Shown: positions 9,534 to 17,921 of the stretch, in pieces
How the letters are laid out: each line of letters opens with the position of its first letter
Position numbering within the stretch: the first letter of the stretch is position 1
Assembly: GCA_945889015.1 (NCBI GenBank)
Contig: CAMDBL010000011.1
Location: 1 to 40,687 of the forward strand
DNA length: 40,687 nucleotides
Direction: 5' to 3'
Source of the DNA: Devosia equisanguinis
GTDB lineage: Bacteria > Pseudomonadota > Alphaproteobacteria > Rhizobiales > Hyphomicrobiaceae
The notes under the pieces: generated by a model
The model's input: only the letters and a program-made list of their open reading frames with translations
What the model was told of the DNA's origin: nothing
The model's database searches: none
Position numbers and translations under genes: made by a program

Positions 9534-10355
9534 TCAGTTTCGCACGGCTCGCCATGCGTCGCCGTTGCCGTCGATGGCACTCATCGAGCTGCCGTCGACC
9601 TTGCCGTGATAGGTCTTTCCGTCGAGCTTGAAGGAAATCTCGGCTCCCTGCAGCCGTGCGTCCTCGAGTGGAACAGAGCGGCCATCGATCTGCGCCGAGC
9701 CCGACACCTTCTGATATTTCTGCTTCAGGTCGAGCGAGATGCCGGCGTTGCCCCCGGCGTCCAGCCGCCAGCGTCCTTCGACGCGGGCCGGGACGACCCA
9801 GAAATAGACGTTGCGACCGTCGACGCGCTCGTGGCGCTCGGGCTCCCAGTCGCCCATCGAGAACGCGTGCGACACGACACGTGTCCCCGGCTGCAAATCC
9901 TCGAGCAGACGTGGACGCAGCTTCACATTGAGTTCATTGAGCAAATAGAGCGTGATCACATTGGCTTTGCTGATATCGGTTTCGAACAGATTCTCTTGGC
10001 GGAATTCGACGGCGTTCTCGACGCGGGCGATCTTGGCGTTGCTCTGCGCTTCGCTGATGCGCTGCGGGTCGATGTCGATGCCGATCGCATGAACGCCGTA
10101 ACGCTCGGCCGCTGTTATCGGGATGCGCCCGTCGCCGGACCCGAGGTCCATCAGAAGCTCACCCTGCACGGGCTTGGCCAGCTCCAGCATCCGGTCGACG
10201 ACCTCGGTCGGAGTCGGGACGTAGATCACGTCTGGTTTGGCACCCAGGCGCGCAGGCGCGACAGTCGAGAGGCCTAACAATCCCAGGACCACCACGACGC
10301 CGACGAGTGAGCGGAAAGCAGGTTGGGTCACGAACGCGACTCCTTTCATGTTCAC
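9534..10355 (-). CDS. Class I SAM-dependent methyltransferase-like protein with N-terminal signal/anchor
   Basis: Hydrophobic N-terminus SLVGVVVVLGLLGLSTVAPA followed by PTPTEVVDRMLELAKPVQGELLMDLGSGDGRIPITAAERYGVHAIGIDIDPQRI. Confidence 0.82.
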   Translation of the reverse strand: MNMKGVAFVTQPAFRSLVGVVVVLGLLGLSTVAPARLGAKPDVIYVPTPTEVVDRMLELAKPVQGELLMDLGSGDGRIPITAAERYGVHAIGIDIDPQRISEAQSNAKIARVENAVEFRQENLFETDISKANVITLYLLNELNVKLRPRLLEDLQPGTRVVSHAFSMGDWEPERHERVDGRNVYFWVVPARVEGRWRLDAGGNAGISLDLKQKYQKVSGSAQIDGRSVPLEDARLQGAEISFKLDGKTYHGKVDGSSMSAIDGNGDAWRAVRN

Positions 10356-10799
10356 CCCACCCCCGCTGAAACTTGCGTCCGCTGTTAACGTTCCTCGCGG
10401 TTCATTGAGATCGACAGCCCTTCTGAAACGCCGTTCTTGGCCATGCGACGGAAGGGCTGCCGCGCAAGTGCAGCCCTCGCCGGCATCTGGGCTGTGAGGT
10501 CTGCGGCTCCCGCGCCTCTGCTCTCTGATCGTCGCGGGTCGTCGATGATCAACATTAGTTTATCTGGATATGATGGGTGCCAAGGTGGATGAGTTTGCCA
10601 CGGGTGGCCGGGGTGGCAGTGGCGATCACGAGCTGGTAAACGGTCTTTGTTTGGCCATATCCGGCGGTTGAAGCTACGGGATGCGCTGTGATGCGCGATT
10701 CTCCTCGGCGATGGTGTGTGCGGTATCGAGGGTTGGGCCGTGAGGACGTCGCCGAGGGCGCGGGCCCTAGGGCGTCCGATCTGGAAGAACGGGATGAGA

Positions 10800-12203
10800 A
10801 TGTCGAAGCGCGATGACCAGAGCCGCAGTCCCCGGACGGCCGGCAAGGCGCCCAGTCGCCGCTCGATCCTCAGAGCACTTGGAACGGCATCGGCGGTGCT
10901 GGTCCCGACGGCGGTGCTCGCCCAGGCGTCTCAGGCGCGCTGGTGGGAGGCCCTGCCGGGCTTCGGCAATGGTGGTGAAGGCAGCTACGGCAGCGGAGCG
11001 CGCCGGGATCCATCGGCCCGCGAGAAGAAAAACGAGCCGCTCGACGACCTGAGACCCGACTCCACCCCCTACCGCAGCGATGCGATGCTCGAGGCGCTGG
11101 ACGCCGGGATCGGCCATTACCAAAAGATCGCAGCGGCGGGCGGCTGGCCGTCGATCCCGGGGCCGCGGATGATCCGCCCGGGCGACGACGATGAACGGGT
11201 GCCGCTGGTTCGCCGCCGGTTGCGCATCACCGGTGAGCTGACGGGGCCGGCTGCCGGCTATCAGAGCCTCACCTACGACAGCGAGCTGGAGGCGGCGGTG
11301 CGCCGTTACCAGCAGCGCAATGGGTTGCGCGTTTCCGATCGCATCGATCATCCAACGATCGCGGCCATGAGCGTCTCGGCCCAAGCCCGTCTCAATCAGC
11401 TCAGGCTCAACTATACGCGGCTTCGCGACCTCGTGCAGGGCCGCATCGAGGACCGCTATGTGCTGGTCAACATCCCCGCGTTTCAGCTCGAGGCGGTCGA
11501 GCGCTTCGAGGTGCAGCAGCGCCATCGCGTCATCGTCGGCCGCGAGGGGCGCCAGACACCGGGTCTCAAGGCCAGCATCCGCGCACTCAATTTCTTCCCG
11601 TACTGGCGCGTGCCCGACAGCGTGGCGACGCTCGATCTGATCCCCAAGCTGCGCAAGGAGCCGGAGTATCTGGACAAGGAGAAGATCCGCGTCCTCACCG
11701 GCAACTTCAACGGTCCGGTGATTGATCACTCGGTCATCGACTGGACCACGGCGAATGCCCAGGCGATCAAGTTCCGCCAGGACCCCGGCCCGCAGAACGC
11801 GCTCGGGCTCGTGCGTATCGACATGCCCAACTCCGAGGGCGTCTACATGCACGATACGCCGATGAAGCAGCTGTTCCAGCAGCGGACGCGCTCGTTCAGC
11901 GCCGGCTGCGTCAGGGTGCAGGACGTGTTCAAGCTGGTCGGCTGGATCGCGCGCGGCGAAAACGGCTGGGACGAGCAGCGCATCGAGGATACGCTCGCCG
12001 GCGGGCAGGCGGTGGACCTGACCCTCGGGCGTCAAATTCCGGTCTATTTCACCTACATCACGGCGTGGGCCGAGCCGTCGACCGGGCAGGTCGAGTTCCG
12101 CCCCGATCTTTACGGGCGTGATGGCTCCAAGGAGTTCTCTGGAGAGCACGATCCGGACGCCCCGCCGCTACCCTCGAATGCCATCCAGGCGCTGGCGCCG
12201 TGA
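10800..12203 (+). CDS. L,D-transpeptidase (peptidoglycan-binding plus YkuD), probable Tat signal
   Basis: SRRSILRALGTASAVLVPTAVLAQA; peptidoglycan-binding segment YDSELEAAVRRYQQRNGLRVSDRIDHPTIAAM; catalytic motif YMHDTPMKQLFQQRTRSFSAGCVRV. Confidence 0.9.
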   Translation: MSKRDDQSRSPRTAGKAPSRRSILRALGTASAVLVPTAVLAQASQARWWEALPGFGNGGEGSYGSGARRDPSAREKKNEPLDDLRPDSTPYRSDAMLEALDAGIGHYQKIAAAGGWPSIPGPRMIRPGDDDERVPLVRRRLRITGELTGPAAGYQSLTYDSELEAAVRRYQQRNGLRVSDRIDHPTIAAMSVSAQARLNQLRLNYTRLRDLVQGRIEDRYVLVNIPAFQLEAVERFEVQQRHRVIVGREGRQTPGLKASIRALNFFPYWRVPDSVATLDLIPKLRKEPEYLDKEKIRVLTGNFNGPVIDHSVIDWTTANAQAIKFRQDPGPQNALGLVRIDMPNSEGVYMHDTPMKQLFQQRTRSFSAGCVRVQDVFKLVGWIARGENGWDEQRIEDTLAGGQAVDLTLGRQIPVYFTYITAWAEPSTGQVEFRPDLYGRDGSKEFSGEHDPDAPPLPSNAIQALAP

Positions 12204-12424
12204 GATCGACTGCGCGCTAGCTGTTCGATCCGGCGCTGAGAGGGGGCTTCTGCACCTCCGATCCGGCGGGCGGCACGTGCGCGAGGGTGGCGGGCTCTTC
12301 CCTGGTGACCCGGATCGCCGCGCGCGTCCCCCCCGCGCTCCATGCATGCCCCGCAACTTGCTCGCTTCTGGCCGGGCCGATACGGTCCTGACCAAATCAC
12401 AGCGACAAGAAGGGCAGGGCAGGA

Positions 12425-13378
12425 ATGAAGATCGTCAATTTCGCACATGAGGGCGAGGCGCGGCTGGGGTTTCTGGCTGGCGACCAGGTGATCGATCCGG
12501 CGCTGGCGCTCGCGGGCCAGCCCGCCGCGGCGCTCCGCCCGTTTCGTGATACGGTTTCGTTCATCGCGGCAGGCGCCGAGGCACGGCGCGCGGCCGAGAA
12601 GTTGGTCGAGACGGCGACCGCGTCCGCCCGCAAGCCGCTCGCCTCCGTCAAGCTGCTGGCGCCGATGCAGCCGACCACGATCCTGTGCTCGGGCTCCAAC
12701 TATCTCGACCACAACGCCGAGAAGGCCAATACGCCGATCTCGGGCAAGGAGCCGGAGTTCTTCATCAAGACTTCGGACTGCGTCGTCGGTCCCGAGGCCG
12801 GCATCACCGTCGACGACCGGCTGTCGAGGAAGATCGACTGCGAGACCGAGCTTGCCGTCGTCATCGGCAAGCCGGGCCGCTTTATTCCGCTGGCGAGTGC
12901 GCTCGACCACGTGTTCGGCTACACCATCGTCAACGACGTGACGGCGCGTGACCTTCAGGTGCGCAAGACGCCCAACGGTACGGTCTGGTACGAGCTCGGA
13001 CGCGGCAAGGCGTTCGACGCCAGCGCGCCGATGGGGCCGTTCATCGCCACCGCCGACGAGATCGGCGATCCCCAGACGCTGGAGTTGAGGACGCGGATGA
13101 ACGGGGAGTTGCGCCAGCTCTCCAACACGTCGCGGATGATCTGGTCGTGCGCGCAGTTGATCCACTTCTTCTCGGTCAACTTCACGCTGCGCCCCGGCAT
13201 GGTGATCATCACCGGTACGCCGGCTGGCACGTCGTGGTCGATGGATACCGAGCTCGGCGGCAGCGGCAAGTCGCCTCCGGGAGTCGTTCCCGCCAAGGGC
13301 TATTGCAAGCCCGGCGACAAATACGAGGGCGAGATCGAGAAGCTCGGCATCCTCCGCAACACCATCGTGAAGGCTTGA
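12425..13378 (+). CDS. Fumarylacetoacetate hydrolase family protein
   Basis: MKIVNFAHEGEARLGFL...CSGSNYLDHNAE...FIKTSDCVVGPEAGI...CETELAVVIGKPGR...GYTIVNDVTARDLQ...PGMVIITGTPAG. Confidence 0.92.
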   Translation: MKIVNFAHEGEARLGFLAGDQVIDPALALAGQPAAALRPFRDTVSFIAAGAEARRAAEKLVETATASARKPLASVKLLAPMQPTTILCSGSNYLDHNAEKANTPISGKEPEFFIKTSDCVVGPEAGITVDDRLSRKIDCETELAVVIGKPGRFIPLASALDHVFGYTIVNDVTARDLQVRKTPNGTVWYELGRGKAFDASAPMGPFIATADEIGDPQTLELRTRMNGELRQLSNTSRMIWSCAQLIHFFSVNFTLRPGMVIITGTPAGTSWSMDTELGGSGKSPPGVVPAKGYCKPGDKYEGEIEKLGILRNTIVKA

Positions 13379-13445
13379 CGCGCGCCGAGACTGCTCGTCG
13401 AGCTTGCCCGGCGAGCAGGCGGACTCGCGGTCGGTTTCGTCGCCG

Positions 13446-13467
13446 CCCTCTCCTCCCGGGGAGAGGG
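13446..13467. repeat. Shorter relative of the intergenic palindrome
   Basis: ccctctcc (13446-13453) / ggagaggg (13460-13467) inverted repeat in the gap after the FAH gene. Confidence 0.55.
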
Positions 13468-13523
13468 GCACGGCCTCGGGCACTGGACGTCGACGGCTAC
13501 CGCGTTCCGGCCCGTCGTGCGCC

Positions 13524-14285
13524 TCAGCGTTTCGCCGCAGGCTGATTGAGCATGTCGAACACCTTGCCGAACTCGCCCCGCGCTTCGGCGAAGCGCTGCA
13601 GCTTCACGCGCTCGACATAGATCTCCGTCGCACCGGGATTGGCGCGCAGGAGCGCCATGCTCTCGGTGACGTAGTCGTCGAGCGACATCGCGCGCGGGTT
13701 GGACTTCTCGGACGGCTGCAGGTCGGTGGCGACCAGCGGTGGCGCCAGCTCGATCACCTGCACGGCGGTATCGCGGAGCTGAAAGCGCAGCGTCTGCGTG
13801 TAGGATCGAAGCGCGGCCTTGCTGGCACAATAGCTCGGGGCGCGACCGACCGGCACGTAGGCCAGGCCCGACGTGACGTTGATGATGGTCGCCGAGGGTT
13901 GCCGGCGCAGATGCGGCAGGAGTGCTGCCGTCAGGCGCATCGGTCCGAGAACATTGGTGGTGATGGTGGCCTCGGCGGTCGTGAGGTCCACGTCGTCGGC
14001 GGTGAGATGCTCGGGCCCCATCACGCCGGCGTTGTTGATCAGCAAGTTCAATTTCGGGTGGCGCGACACCACCTCGCGCGCGAAGTCCCGGATCGAGACG
14101 GGATCGGCGATGTCCAGGATTTCGCTGGCCATGCCAGGGTTGGTGGCAACGGTGTCCTGCAGCGGCACGGGTCGCCGGCCGGCGATAACGACCGCGTTGC
14201 CCGCCGCGTGGAAAGCCTCCGCGAGGCCGCGGCCGATCCCGGTGCCGCCGCCCGTGATCAGGATCGTGTTGCCGCTGATGTTCAT
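13524..14285 (-). CDS. SDR family oxidoreductase (DltE-like)
   Basis: MNISGNTILITGGGTGIGRGLAEAFHAAGNAVVIAGRR...LLINNAGVMGPEHL...INVTSGLAYVPVGRAPSYCASKAALRSYT. Confidence 0.92.
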   Translation of the reverse strand: MNISGNTILITGGGTGIGRGLAEAFHAAGNAVVIAGRRPVPLQDTVATNPGMASEILDIADPVSIRDFAREVVSRHPKLNLLINNAGVMGPEHLTADDVDLTTAEATITTNVLGPMRLTAALLPHLRRQPSATIINVTSGLAYVPVGRAPSYCASKAALRSYTQTLRFQLRDTAVQVIELAPPLVATDLQPSEKSNPRAMSLDDYVTESMALLRANPGATEIYVERVKLQRFAEARGEFGKVFDMLNQPAAKR

Positions 14286-14309
14286 GTGGACCTCGCGCCT
14301 GCGGCTTCG

Positions 14310-14427
14310 TCACTCGATCGACAGGTTGTTCTCCGCGCCGGGCTTCTTGGAGAACTCGATGCAGTGGACGATGGTGTTCGTGAACGCCTCGGGCTGGCAG
14401 CCATACAACTCGAAGCCGAGCTGTGCG
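14310..14427 (-). pseudogene. C-terminal remnant of a Bug-type substrate-binding protein
   Basis: Frame reads AQLGFELYGCQPEAFTNTIVHCIEFSKKPGAENNLSIE*. This matches the C-terminus of the intact protein at 16749 (VGFELFGGTPQDFRKSILTYIEFARKLGQENNLSIE*), about 20 of 36 residues by eye. No N-terminal part is present. Confidence 0.75.
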
Positions 14428-14434
14428 TCCGCCG

Positions 14435-16684
14435 TCACTTCGGCGGCAGGATCGGGAGTTGGATGTAGCTCGCGCGCTTCGGACCTGTGAAGACGGAGTT
14501 CACGGCGCCGTCGTGGTAGCTCGCCTCGTAGTGGTGACCGAGGCCATGTCCCGAGCCGTCGTAAGGTTGAACATCGACACGGATGCGTTGCCCTTTGCGA
14601 ACGAGCGCCGTGTTCGGAGGGATCTCCACCTCGACCTCCACCATGTCGCCCTGCTTCAGGGGCGCATAGTCCGCAGCGAGATGCGTATGCTTCGGACGGT
14701 ACTCGGTGGAGCGGGCCGGATCCAATTTCCGATGCGATGCCTTGAGCCAGCCCTTTCCCAGCGGGTTGATGCCCTTGGGATCTTTGGCGATATACATCGG
14801 ACCGACGTAGTCGATCTCCTCGCCCGTCTCCTCCATGATGCGCACGGAGACGTAGATATCCATGTCGCGGCTGCTGGATGCTACACACAATCCGGCTTTC
14901 ATGTAGCCGGCCAGGACCATGTCCTCACCGACGGGTTCGGAGATGAACGAGATCCCCGCTGCCCAGGGCTTTCTCGGATGGGCCGAGTAAAGTTCGACCT
15001 GCGCCGAGTATTCCGCCTTCCTGTCCTTGCTCGGCGGCTTCTGCGAGAGGCGCATGAAATCCTGTCGCCTGCCGTCGCCCTTCCAGTCCGATGGCGTCGC
15101 GTCCAAATACCATCTCGTGTAGCGCGTGCGGGCGACGGGCCACTCGTTCTCCTCTTGCACGTACAGGCTGCCGCTGCCCGTCCTGATCTCCAGGCGCACG
15201 GGCGGCTTGTCCATGATGCCGTTGTCGATGCCCTTCAACCAGTAATCGAAGAACGCCATGTGATCGGCGACCATCGTGCTGGAATAGGCCTTCTGGAACC
15301 AGTCCTCCACGAGATCGAATTTCTTGTCCTTGATCGGCGTATCGATGAAGGCCTCGCTGCTGCCGATCTGATGGATGTGGCCGGCATGCGTTGTGGCGCC
15401 GACGACCCAGACCGGAACGGTGACCTTGCTCATGTCTGGGCTCATGAACAGCTTCGCGCGCGGCCCGTAGATGAAATCGCTGTCGGGCTCGTTGAACGGA
15501 TGAGCCTTGATCGCCGCCATGTAGTCCAACGCCCGCACCTCCCCGCACACGGCGGGGACGACCTGTGAGTTCCACCACAGCGGCCAGAATTGATTGTTGA
15601 AGATGCCGCCCTGGTAGACCATCTCCTCGTACAGATTGGTGTCCGTTCCAACGGCAACCATCGCCTTGAGATGGGGGGGCTGCAGGCTCGCCACGGCATG
15701 CTGATTGATCGCGTAGTAGGACATCCCGAACAGTCCGACGTTTCCGTTCGACCAGTCCTGCACACCCGCCCATTCGATCGCGTCGTAATAGGCTTCCGCT
15801 TCCTCTATGCCGAATAGGCCGATCGTGCCGGGGTTCTTGCCGGTGCCCGGTCCGTCGACACGAACGGCGATGTAGTCCTGAGGCACCCAGACAGCCGTAT
15901 TCACGCTCTCGTGGTTCTCGTACATGTAGCCGTCGGAATTGCCGAGGAAGTAGCGCTCCTCCATCTGCTCGTGCTTCTCGGCGTCCAGCTCGTCGCCGAT
16001 CGAGTGATGAACGAAGGCACGGCCGTAAATGCCGAAATTCATGATCACGGGAAACTTGCCGGGTTTGTCTGGGCGGAACACATCGGCGTAAATGTAGGAC
16101 CCATTGCGCAAGGGGATCTTCACGTCCCGGTATCGGCGAATGCCCAGCATGTTCCGGCGAAGCTCGTTGCGCGCAGCCGCTGCCGAGCGCAGGCGCCGCG
16201 GCGCGTCTGCGGAAAACACACCGGCACTGTTCAAATCCTGCATCAGTGTCCTGACGACCGGATCGTCCGTGAACATGCCGACGGGATCGGCGAACTCGAC
16301 GATCGTCGGTCCCATGTCCGGTGCGAACTTGATCGGCCGGGTGCCGACGACGTCATGGACCTTCGCAGAGATCTGGACGCCGTTGCTGGCGTCGCCGTCC
16401 TCGTCCAACGTCTGCACAAGCCGCGCCATGTTGGTGAGGATGGGATCCTGCACTTTGTGCATGACGCCATCGACCCGGCTGACCAGCAAAGAGAGGTCCA
16501 GCCTCGGACGGGCGATCGCCGTCCCCAAGATCAGTCCGCCGACAAGGAACGCGATCCTCTCGCCATCCTCGAACTGAAACTCGCCGTTTGGACCCGTAAC
16601 ACCAGTGCACGTCGGCGTTTGATACCTCAAGCCCGAGATCGGTCCGCTGAAAAATCCCGTTTGGCGTTTTGACTTTGCTGCCAT
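14435..16684 (-). CDS. CocE/NonD family hydrolase with extra N-terminal module
   Basis: RDVKIPLRNGSYIYADVFRPDKPGKFPVIMNFGIYG, VRVDGPGTGKNPG, VGLFGMSYYAINQHAVASLQPPHLKAMVAVGTDTN; C-terminal jelly-roll-like QGDMVEVEVEIPPNTALVRKGQRIRVDV. Confidence 0.88.
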   Translation of the reverse strand: MAAKSKRQTGFFSGPISGLRYQTPTCTGVTGPNGEFQFEDGERIAFLVGGLILGTAIARPRLDLSLLVSRVDGVMHKVQDPILTNMARLVQTLDEDGDASNGVQISAKVHDVVGTRPIKFAPDMGPTIVEFADPVGMFTDDPVVRTLMQDLNSAGVFSADAPRRLRSAAAARNELRRNMLGIRRYRDVKIPLRNGSYIYADVFRPDKPGKFPVIMNFGIYGRAFVHHSIGDELDAEKHEQMEERYFLGNSDGYMYENHESVNTAVWVPQDYIAVRVDGPGTGKNPGTIGLFGIEEAEAYYDAIEWAGVQDWSNGNVGLFGMSYYAINQHAVASLQPPHLKAMVAVGTDTNLYEEMVYQGGIFNNQFWPLWWNSQVVPAVCGEVRALDYMAAIKAHPFNEPDSDFIYGPRAKLFMSPDMSKVTVPVWVVGATTHAGHIHQIGSSEAFIDTPIKDKKFDLVEDWFQKAYSSTMVADHMAFFDYWLKGIDNGIMDKPPVRLEIRTGSGSLYVQEENEWPVARTRYTRWYLDATPSDWKGDGRRQDFMRLSQKPPSKDRKAEYSAQVELYSAHPRKPWAAGISFISEPVGEDMVLAGYMKAGLCVASSSRDMDIYVSVRIMEETGEEIDYVGPMYIAKDPKGINPLGKGWLKASHRKLDPARSTEYRPKHTHLAADYAPLKQGDMVEVEVEIPPNTALVRKGQRIRVDVQPYDGSGHGLGHHYEASYHDGAVNSVFTGPKRASYIQLPILPPK

Positions 16685-16748
16685 CGGCTTGATCCCTTGT
16701 ATCGCATCGGCCCTTCAATCGCAGGGGCGCCCGCTGACTTCGCAGACC

Positions 16749-17714
16749 TCACTCGATCGAGAGGTTGTTCTCCTGGCCTAGTTTTCTGGCGAACTCGATG
16801 TAGGTGAGGATCGACTTGCGGAAGTCCTGGGGAGTTCCGCCAAACAGCTCGAAACCGACCTGTTGCAGCTTCTCGCGCACCTCTGGTTTTTTGAGGGCCA
16901 GATTGGCTGCAGCATTGAGCTTGTCGATGATGGCTTGCGGCGTGCCCTTCGGCGCCATGATGCCGTTGAATGCGTAGACGTCGACCGGAACGCCCTGTTC
17001 GCGCAGCGTCGGCACGTCGGGGAACGCGAACCAGCGCTTGTCACCCGACGTGGCGATGGCGCGGACCTTGCCGCCGTCATGGAGGCTCTTGGCCTGCGAG
17101 ACCAGCGCCCAGTCGATGTTGCCGCCGACCACGTCCTGGGCGGCGAGGGACTCGCCACGATAGTGCACGGCCTTCATGACGACCCCGAATTGCTTGGCCA
17201 TGATGATGCCGAGCAGGTGGGAGGAGTTGCCGATCCCGGGCGTGCCGTAGCTTAGACCGTCGGGTTTTGACTTGGCGTAGGCCTCGAGTTCCTTGATCGA
17301 CTTCACCGGGATGCCGGGCGGCACGATCAGGGCAAAGGGCGCGCGCACCGTCTGGAAGACCTGAATGAAGTCTTCAGTTGCGTTGTAGGGAAGGTTCTTT
17401 TTCAAGGCCGGCAGCAGCCCGTGTGACGCGGCATGGAAATAGCCGAGCGTGTAGCCGTCGGGCGTCGCCGACTTGACTTGCATGGCGCCGATGATGCCGC
17501 CGCCGCCGCCGTTGTTCTCGATCACGATGCTCTGGCCGAGGCTCTCGCGCATGTGCTCGGCAAGCACGCGGGCCGGGATATCGGTGACGCCGCCGGCGGC
17601 GCCATTGACGATCATCTTGATTGGCTTCGAAGGATAGACGTCCTGCGCGTTCGCCGCGATCGGCACGATCACGGCCACAGCGAGCGCGAGTGCGCTCAAG
17701 GTCCTCGTCAGCAT
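16749..17714 (-). CDS. Tripartite tricarboxylate transporter substrate-binding protein (Bug family)
   Basis: MLTRTLSALALAVAVIVPIAANAQDVYPSKPIKMIVNGAAGGVTDIPARVLAEHMRESLGQSIVIENNGGGGGIIGAMQVKSATPDGYTL. Confidence 0.92.
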   Translation of the reverse strand: MLTRTLSALALAVAVIVPIAANAQDVYPSKPIKMIVNGAAGGVTDIPARVLAEHMRESLGQSIVIENNGGGGGIIGAMQVKSATPDGYTLGYFHAASHGLLPALKKNLPYNATEDFIQVFQTVRAPFALIVPPGIPVKSIKELEAYAKSKPDGLSYGTPGIGNSSHLLGIIMAKQFGVVMKAVHYRGESLAAQDVVGGNIDWALVSQAKSLHDGGKVRAIATSGDKRWFAFPDVPTLREQGVPVDVYAFNGIMAPKGTPQAIIDKLNAAANLALKKPEVREKLQQVGFELFGGTPQDFRKSILTYIEFARKLGQENNLSIE

Positions 17715-17921
17715 TTTCGTCCTCCCGTATGCCGTCTTGTGCCACTCCTCGCTTGATCTTGCATGCGAGGCATGGCCGGCGCGGCGTTGACGCGGTCCAT
17801 GGTGGCCGCGATGATCCAGATGATCAGGGAACGCCATCGCCTTGTCAACGCGGTGCGGCTGCCGCAGAAGAGTGCAGCCCGCGCGAAGCGCAAAGACTAG
17901 AAACATTGGGGAGAGACGAAC

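Noticed and set aside
10385-10846. 153-aa minus-strand ORF in the methyltransferase/L,D-transpeptidase intergenic region
   Set aside because: Composition is not protein-like, it overlaps the real L,D-transpeptidase start, and it covers the inverted-repeat element reported separately.
10767-12149. 460-aa minus-strand ORF opposite the L,D-transpeptidase
   Set aside because: Arg/His/Asp-rich shadow ORF with no recognisable motif. The plus strand carries clear YkuD and signal-peptide evidence, and long antisense ORFs are expected at this GC content.
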